64,000 nt of DNA, taken from NCBI GenBank assembly GCA_016786485.1, contig JAEUWD010000002.1, forward strand, positions 124,001 through 188,000. Reading direction: 5' to 3'. Positions 59,148 to 64,000 of this stretch are shown one piece after another (positions within the stretch are counted from its first letter, which is position 1; every line of letters starts with the position of its first letter). The notes beneath the pieces were generated by a model. That model was not told the origin of the DNA. It searched no databases and saw only the letters and a program-made list of their open reading frames with translations. The position numbers and the translations under genes were made by a program. The stretch comes from Bacteriovoracaceae bacterium. GTDB taxonomy: Bacteria > Bdellovibrionota > Bacteriovoracia > Bacteriovoracales > Bacteriovoracaceae.

Positions 59148-61396
59148 TATTCCAAGTACTCCTTCAGTTTTTCTGTCGCTTTAATATAGTACTCGCCTTC
59201 AACTGGTGAAATCTGTTGAACCTCTTGAAATTTTTCCTTGGCATCATCAAAGAGGCTTAATGACTCTGAAATAATGGCTTCGCGATAAACTTTTTTCGCG
59301 CGATTTTCGAGTTCTTCACGTATCGCCGCCATTTCGTTTAGCGCCTCCGTGCTCGTTGGATCATATTTAAGTAATTCGTTATAGGTTTCATAAGCGCCTT
59401 TAAGATCCTGACCTTCTTTTAATGAACGTGCCTTACCAAGCAGAGGTGAAGTAATTTGATTCAAGCTAGTTTTTGATTCTTCTAGCATCGTTGTCCCTTC
59501 TTTAATCAAATCTTCATCCATTCCATCTTTCGCTAAAAATTCTTCAAGCTTAAGGATGGCTTTGTACCATTCCTTTTTTAGATAAAAGTTTTTTCCTGGT
59601 TTGAGTGACGCTACCATCGTCTCACGTTTATTTTTGATCTCTTCTTCGATTCGACGTTTCTCGTCTAAATCTTTCTTGAAAGCATCAATGCTTAATTTAA
59701 GTTCTTGTGATTTTGTATTTTCTGGATCAATTTCAATAATTTTATTGATGTATTGTTCCGCTACATTGATATCTTTTCTCTCGTAGGCTTCCTGGGCCTT
59801 AGCAAACAATTCGCCAATTTCTTTTTCACGTAACTTGCGTAGTTTTTCACGTTTTTCTTTTTTCTCTAATTCTTCTAACTTCGTTAAACCTTCTTTGGCG
59901 TAAGAATATAAAGTTTGCGTTAACTTATAGTTCTCATCGATCAGTTTGATTTTATCTAATTCGTTTAAGCCTTTCGCGTATTCACCTTTTTCAATATAAG
60001 CTTTGGCGACGTTATAAGTTGCTTCCACAAATTCGCGTTCTTCTTGTGACAATTGTTTGGCTTGTGGTGTCGTAGGATCTGGTGTGCTTGGCTTAGCCGC
60101 TGTTGCATCTGCCGCTTTTTGTTGATCAGCTGGTGTGGGCTGCGGTGCAGGTGGCTTTTCTTCATCAAAAAGAACCCAAACTAATAGGACCGCCACAATT
60201 CCATACATTAATTTTTTTCGTTTCGCTGGATCTTTTAAAATTGATTCATTACCTTTAACAGTACCTACCGTTGCAAAGGGATCCGCAACAGGAGCCTGTC
60301 CTGCTGTCGTTGCCGCCGCGGCCACTGGCATAGCTTCAATCGGTGCCGATTCTTCAATTGGCATTAATGTTTCTGATTCATTTTCAAGTAAATCTGATTT
60401 TACTTTGACAGTAAAACTAGTGCTGCCAATAAGGAATTCATCTCCTTCACTTAATTCTGCTTTATTAATACGTGAACCATTAAGAATAGTTCCGTTCGTC
60501 GATTTTAAATCTTCCAGCACTAAGCTAAAGCCCACTTTACGTAAAACCGAGTTTACTCCGGAGACTTCTGTATCATCTAAAACGATTTGGCATTTTTGTT
60601 GATTACGACCAATAAAGATTTCATCTTTTTCAATCACGTATCTATCATACGGTGCATGTTCGCCAAAAATTTGTAATTCAAAAGAAGAAAAAGATTTTAT
60701 AACTTGTGTGCCGTCGGCTTCAACATTACTTTGAGTATTCTCGTTTAACGTATTTTCCATTGGTGCAATATTATTACTATCCATTGAAAAATCCGTCGCA
60801 GGGGCTTCCGTGTTTTCAGGCTGACTTTCAGTTACTTCATTAGTTAAACTTCCCGGATCTGAGAGATTATTGTCCGAAGCAAAGCTATCATCAATAGGTG
60901 CCACATCGTCATTCTCAAGCGTCGAAGGCTCTTCCGTTGTCTCTGTCACAGTTTCAGTCGACTCTGGTGCCGCTTCAGAAATAATATTGGTCGCTGGTTC
61001 ATTGGCCACCATTGGCTCATGAACTAATTCCGGTTGTTCGGGAATCGACTCCGCAATAATATTGGTAATATCTTCATTGACCGCGGGGGCTGCAACTTCG
61101 TTTTCCAGATGAATGCTATACGCACCTAAATTAAAATCTTCATTACTACTAATTTCTTGTTCTTGAATGGACTTGTTATTCATCAAGATCGTGCCCACGT
61201 CCGTTAATCGCTTAACTTTCCATTTTCCTTTTTGGAATAAAAGCACAGCATGCTCACGTGAGATTTGCGGGTCATTAATCACCAAATGACAATCATCAGA
61301 GCGGCCGATAAAGACTTCTTGGCCCTCTGAAACGCTTCCCCCATCCAGCTCAAACTGGGAGACTACTTTATTGTTTTTGTAAGCAACTAATTTCAC
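59147..61396 (-). CDS. double-FHA membrane protein with C-terminal TPR/coiled region
   Basis: A 749-residue protein starting at GTG. FHA1 (about residues 15-95) has FIGRSDD and ISREHAVLL. A 130-residue Glu/Thr-rich linker follows. FHA2 (about 240-330) has FIGRNQQ and LKSTNGTILNG, but the SxxH step reads VSGVNS, so His is Asn. A transmembrane helix (YGIVAVLLVWVLF) lies near 410-425, followed by Pro-rich spacing. Residues about 455-749 are TPR-like helical pairs. FHA domains bind phosphothreonine, so the cytoplasmic half probably reads phosphorylation; the TPR half would be periplasmic. Its start overlaps the next FHA gene by 29 bases. Confidence 0.82.
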   Translation of the reverse strand: MKLVAYKNNKVVSQFELDGGSVSEGQEVFIGRSDDCHLVINDPQISREHAVLLFQKGKWKVKRLTDVGTILMNNKSIQEQEISSNEDFNLGAYSIHLENEVAAPAVNEDITNIIAESIPEQPELVHEPMVANEPATNIISEAAPESTETVTETTEEPSTLENDDVAPIDDSFASDNNLSDPGSLTNEVTESQPENTEAPATDFSMDSNNIAPMENTLNENTQSNVEADGTQVIKSFSSFELQIFGEHAPYDRYVIEKDEIFIGRNQQKCQIVLDDTEVSGVNSVLRKVGFSLVLEDLKSTNGTILNGSRINKAELSEGDEFLIGSTSFTVKVKSDLLENESETLMPIEESAPIEAMPVAAAATTAGQAPVADPFATVGTVKGNESILKDPAKRKKLMYGIVAVLLVWVLFDEEKPPAPQPTPADQQKAADATAAKPSTPDPTTPQAKQLSQEEREFVEATYNVAKAYIEKGEYAKGLNELDKIKLIDENYKLTQTLYSYAKEGLTKLEELEKKEKREKLRKLREKEIGELFAKAQEAYERKDINVAEQYINKIIEIDPENTKSQELKLSIDAFKKDLDEKRRIEEEIKNKRETMVASLKPGKNFYLKKEWYKAILKLEEFLAKDGMDEDLIKEGTTMLEESKTSLNQITSPLLGKARSLKEGQDLKGAYETYNELLKYDPTSTEALNEMAAIREELENRAKKVYREAIISESLSLFDDAKEKFQEVQQISPVEGEYYIKATEKLKEYLE

Positions 61397-62354
61397 CTTG
61401 TTCCATCCCTAGTTTTTTTTCTATTTCTTCTAATTTTTCTTTGGCATTAACATATCTTTTATCTTCTGGATAACGATGTAGAAGTCGTATAATCGCACAA
61501 TACGAGTTCGTAGCATTCACATACTTCAAAGCATCTAAATCTCTTTGCGCATTTGAGAAATTGCCTTCAATAATTTTATTTAACGAATCTTGTGTTTTTT
61601 GTAGATAAAATAACGCCTGACCATCGTTTGGGCTTAGAATGAGCGCAAGATTAAATTCTTCCATTGCTCTAAAATAATTTCCTTCACGATATTCACGTAA
61701 ACCACGCTGAAACACGACATCCAATTTGGATTTTAATTCTTTATCTTGGCTCATTCGACGTTTAATTAACGCCTGTTCGAACTCATTACCCATCTCACTC
61801 ATCTTATAAGAAGATTTTGTATCTCGCTGTTGTGGGTTATTTGGCTTGGGCTCTTCTTCCATAAATAAAACTAAAATTAAACCAATCCCAGCGATAAGAT
61901 GAATCGGTTTTATTTTCTTTTTATCTGCCACTTGCTGAATATTAAGATCGAGTTTTTTTCTACTCTTGAGTTTTACTTGGCCGGTCACTTCCGTATTTTT
62001 ATTTCTGACTTCGATACGTCCATATTTAAAAACAGTTTGGCCTATAATAATTTTGTCACCGTCTTTGAGCTTATGCTGTTTTACTTTAAGATCATTAATC
62101 ACAATTCCGTTCTGTGAACCTAAATCACTCACGACAAAATCATCCCCAACCAAAGTCAGTTCTGCATGTTCACGAGAAGCTTTTAGGTCTTTAATTTGAA
62201 TCGTCGCTGTTTCGCCGCGACCAATAACAATACGTGCGCCTTTCAAAAAGAAAGCTACACCTTTGTCCTCACCTGTTAAACACATCAGTCGATGGTGCAT
62301 TCCCACATCGACAGGCTGTTCAAAGTTTTTAAGTTTTAGAACCGTATTTCCCAT
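61368..62354 (-). CDS. FHA-domain membrane protein with C-terminal TPR
   Basis: A 328-residue protein. FHA domain about residues 25-112: VIGRGETATI, ASREHAEL and LGSQNGIVIND. A single transmembrane helix (LIAGIGLILVLF) is near 150-165, and a TPR-like helical region covers about 190-315. The segment just after the helix (LFMEEEPKPN) matches that of the neighbouring double-FHA protein (LFDEEKPPAP), so the two are probably related and may assemble together. It starts one base after the upstream gene's stop and its end overlaps the double-FHA gene by 29 bases, so translation is coupled. Confidence 0.8.
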   Translation of the reverse strand: MGNTVLKLKNFEQPVDVGMHHRLMCLTGEDKGVAFFLKGARIVIGRGETATIQIKDLKASREHAELTLVGDDFVVSDLGSQNGIVINDLKVKQHKLKDGDKIIIGQTVFKYGRIEVRNKNTEVTGQVKLKSRKKLDLNIQQVADKKKIKPIHLIAGIGLILVLFMEEEPKPNNPQQRDTKSSYKMSEMGNEFEQALIKRRMSQDKELKSKLDVVFQRGLREYREGNYFRAMEEFNLALILSPNDGQALFYLQKTQDSLNKIIEGNFSNAQRDLDALKYVNATNSYCAIIRLLHRYPEDKRYVNAKEKLEEIEKKLGMEQGEISCLQKQ

Positions 62355-62355
62355 A

Positions 62356-63894
62356 CTAATCTTTTACGAAGGTTATATAAAAACCTTTCGCAAATTTATC
62401 CTTACCCATGAGTGCCACAACGTTAATACCGTAGGCGACACCACTTATATCGTAGTTATTTTTTTGATTACAACCTTCATTTGATGCTGATTGGTCACAT
62501 AACTCAATGACAGTTGCTGCAAACCCTTGGTCACGAGCTGTATCAAGTAAACTATTCCCAGAAGAAGCATTTTCACGAATACCTAAAAGGTCTTCAGCTT
62601 CCGAATTTAAACGCTTAATATTTTTTTCGGAGTTTAGCACTAACACTGGTCCCTGGGCACCAGCTAAAAAATCTTCTAACTTACGTAAGTACGGACCTTC
62701 TTCTTCGATCTCTTCCACAAAACCATCTTCTTTATTCTGTGTTTCTCGAAATCGCTGCAAAATCGAATTAATCGAATTTCGAAGTGGATCTAATTCTTTC
62801 ATCAATAAATTCGATTCTAAATCCTTACGCTTGCCCCGAACCGATTCTTCAATCTGAATATACATGTCATCCAAGTGCTTTTTTGTCATATAATAAACAG
62901 CACCGAAGAATAAGATTGCGACTAACACTGAAGTGGTCAAAGCTTCAAAATAAGCTTGTGAACTATTGGCAACTTCAGCTACCAGCGAGTCCGGTTTAAA
63001 TCGAATAGAAATACCACCAACCACTTCTTCACGCCCGGTACGAGTATCGAAAGCTTTAATAGGTCCACCGATTCCAATTTCATCCCCAGCGAGTAAATCC
63101 ACCAGAGGCTTATCTTGCTTTTGAATCCATTCTTTGGTTTTAATAGAAAGAGTATCATTAGAGTACGAATTCAGTTTCGTAATTGGACGCACGATACGCC
63201 CCTCTAAATCAAAAAGTTCATAAGAAATAACACCCGTTTCTTTATCTAAAAACTGTGTATCAATTCGATCGAGATCACGACGTTGCAGGGCCAGGTTATT
63301 AATCCGCGCGACTTCATCCGCATAGTGCATACCACGCTTGGCCACTTCATAAATCAAAATTCGCTTGCTCGAAGTTAAAACCGGGCTGATGGTTAAGGCA
63401 ATATTAACAGCCAGGAAAATACCTAACAAAATTCCCAGCAAAACGCCCCACTCATATTGCTCATTAAAGCCATAGATAACTGGCATAAATTTAGTTCTGA
63501 AAAGGAAAACCACTTTGGCCACAATATTGTCTGGCGCTTTTTCTTCTACTACTAATTCACCATCATCTTCTTCTGGCGCTTTTTCTTCAAATTGCTCATT
63601 TTTTTCGGGACGATAAATTAATTGAAAAATCACATCAGGAAGCGCGATTTTATCATTTGGTGCTAGTGTTTTGCGCTTAACTATCTTTCCATTAACAAAT
63701 GTTCCGTTAGAACTTCCGAGGTCTTCAATATAAAGTGTATTTTGGTTCACACTGATATTCATGTGTCGCTTTGAAATACCTTGAACGCTCAACATGTGAG
63801 TACAATCCTGGCCACGACCAAAAATATTTTCGCCTTCGTTTAAAGTAATTTCTTTTCCTCGCAATTTACCGCCCACAGCAACCAATTTAAACAT
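62356..63894 (-). CDS. FHA-domain transmembrane sensor protein
   Basis: A 512-residue protein. N-terminal FHA at about residues 20-95: IFGRGQDC, ISKRHMNIS and LGSSNGTFVNG. An acidic linker follows. Two transmembrane helices, LGILLGIFLAVNIALTI (about 150-170) and LVAILFFGAVYYM (about 330-345), flank a 160-residue periplasmic sensor-like domain. After a coiled-coil stretch there is a C-terminal PAS-like domain (GPVLVLNSEKNIKRLNSEAEDLLG) at about 415-510. It has no histidine kinase or cyclase catalytic domain. It may pass an external signal to FHA partners. GGAGGT precedes the ATG, inside the preceding gene. Confidence 0.8.
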   Translation of the reverse strand: MFKLVAVGGKLRGKEITLNEGENIFGRGQDCTHMLSVQGISKRHMNISVNQNTLYIEDLGSSNGTFVNGKIVKRKTLAPNDKIALPDVIFQLIYRPEKNEQFEEKAPEEDDGELVVEEKAPDNIVAKVVFLFRTKFMPVIYGFNEQYEWGVLLGILLGIFLAVNIALTISPVLTSSKRILIYEVAKRGMHYADEVARINNLALQRRDLDRIDTQFLDKETGVISYELFDLEGRIVRPITKLNSYSNDTLSIKTKEWIQKQDKPLVDLLAGDEIGIGGPIKAFDTRTGREEVVGGISIRFKPDSLVAEVANSSQAYFEALTTSVLVAILFFGAVYYMTKKHLDDMYIQIEESVRGKRKDLESNLLMKELDPLRNSINSILQRFRETQNKEDGFVEEIEEEGPYLRKLEDFLAGAQGPVLVLNSEKNIKRLNSEAEDLLGIRENASSGNSLLDTARDQGFAATVIELCDQSASNEGCNQKNNYDISGVAYGINVVALMGKDKFAKGFYITFVKD

Positions 63895-64000
63895 TGATTA
63901 CCTCCAGCGCATCACCTTCACTAAATGCATCCACATACTTGCCTGCTTCGACTTCAATCACATGAGCAGCCGTAAAGTACATACGAGTCATACGATTTGG
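63887..64000 (-). CDS. C-terminal end of an upstream cluster gene (5' end outside window)
   Basis: Bases 64000 to 63887 are an open frame on the minus strand with 37 residues visible, ending SEGDALEVINV and a TAA at 63889-63887. The fragment contains RMYFTAAHVIEVEAGKYV. It overlaps the start of the FHA sensor gene by 8 bases and contains that gene's ribosome site, so it belongs to the same operon. Too little is visible to name it. Confidence 0.55.
   Translation of the reverse strand, partial: PNRMTRMYFTAAHVIEVEAGKYVDAFSEGDALEVINV

Noticed and set aside
60135-60602. 155-codon plus-strand frame opposite the double-FHA gene
   Set aside because: The FHA, transmembrane and TPR features lie on the minus strand; the opposite frame has no ribosome site or recognisable features.

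Overview
The window is a compact, AT-rich, Gram-negative chromosomal segment with no sign of an insertion sequence, prophage or CRISPR array. A large share of the genes start with a signal peptide or lipobox, and several encode beta-barrels ending in Phe. There are many secreted peptidases and cysteine-rich surface proteins, plus a dense FHA/PP2C/response-regulator cluster. Together these suggest a member of the Bdellovibrionota, possibly of the Bacteriovorax/Peredibacter type. This assignment is inferred from gene content; no 16S gene is present.

Layout. 1-10.5 kb: tail of an outer-membrane protein, a tandem-U32 RNA-modification protein, dps, a small lipoprotein, gpmA, a FecR-like secreted protein, an HD-GYP response regulator and a lytic transglycosylase. 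10.6-19.4 kb: a co-directional run of a surface barrel protein, a lipoprotein, a cytochrome c, an M16 peptidase and a carrier-HEAT fusion. 19.5-24.3 kb: two paralogous Cys-rich repeat proteins, then a barrel protein whose start codon lies in the loop of a terminator-like hairpin, then dapF. 24.4-30.7 kb: tRNA-CAU, a papain-like protein with seven WPP repeats, further secreted proteins and an AgmX/PglI-like lipoprotein. 30.7-34.2 kb: aroA and aroB, a zinc-ribbon coiled-coil gene, rnpB, and an unlisted 28-residue amphipathic peptide gene with its own leader hairpin and terminator. 34.2-42.3 kb: mutY, a VWA-like/XRE pair divergent from a pentapeptide-repeat gene, a secreted HExxH protein, lolA and smc. 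42.5-54.6 kb: S41 and S9 peptidases, an SDR/TauD pair, cdd, a DksA-like protein, an erythromycin-esterase-like protein, a secreted PLD and hypotheticals. 54.6-57.2 kb: tRNA-Pro, rdgB, rph and birA. 57.1-64 kb: a minus-strand signalling cluster of a response regulator, a PP2C phosphatase and three membrane FHA proteins, continuing past the window end.

How the genes work together. Housekeeping units are conventional: aroB-aroA, rph-rdgB and smc-lolA. The less familiar parts are three. The FHA/PP2C cluster looks like a membrane-bound phospho-Ser/Thr reading and erasing module, with no kinase in view. The extracytoplasmic protein set includes proteases, a phospholipase, a transglycosylase and Cys-rich adhesin-like proteins, which suits a predatory or surface-active lifestyle. 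The small peptide locus beside rnpB has the architecture of a translationally controlled membrane-active peptide or type I toxin.
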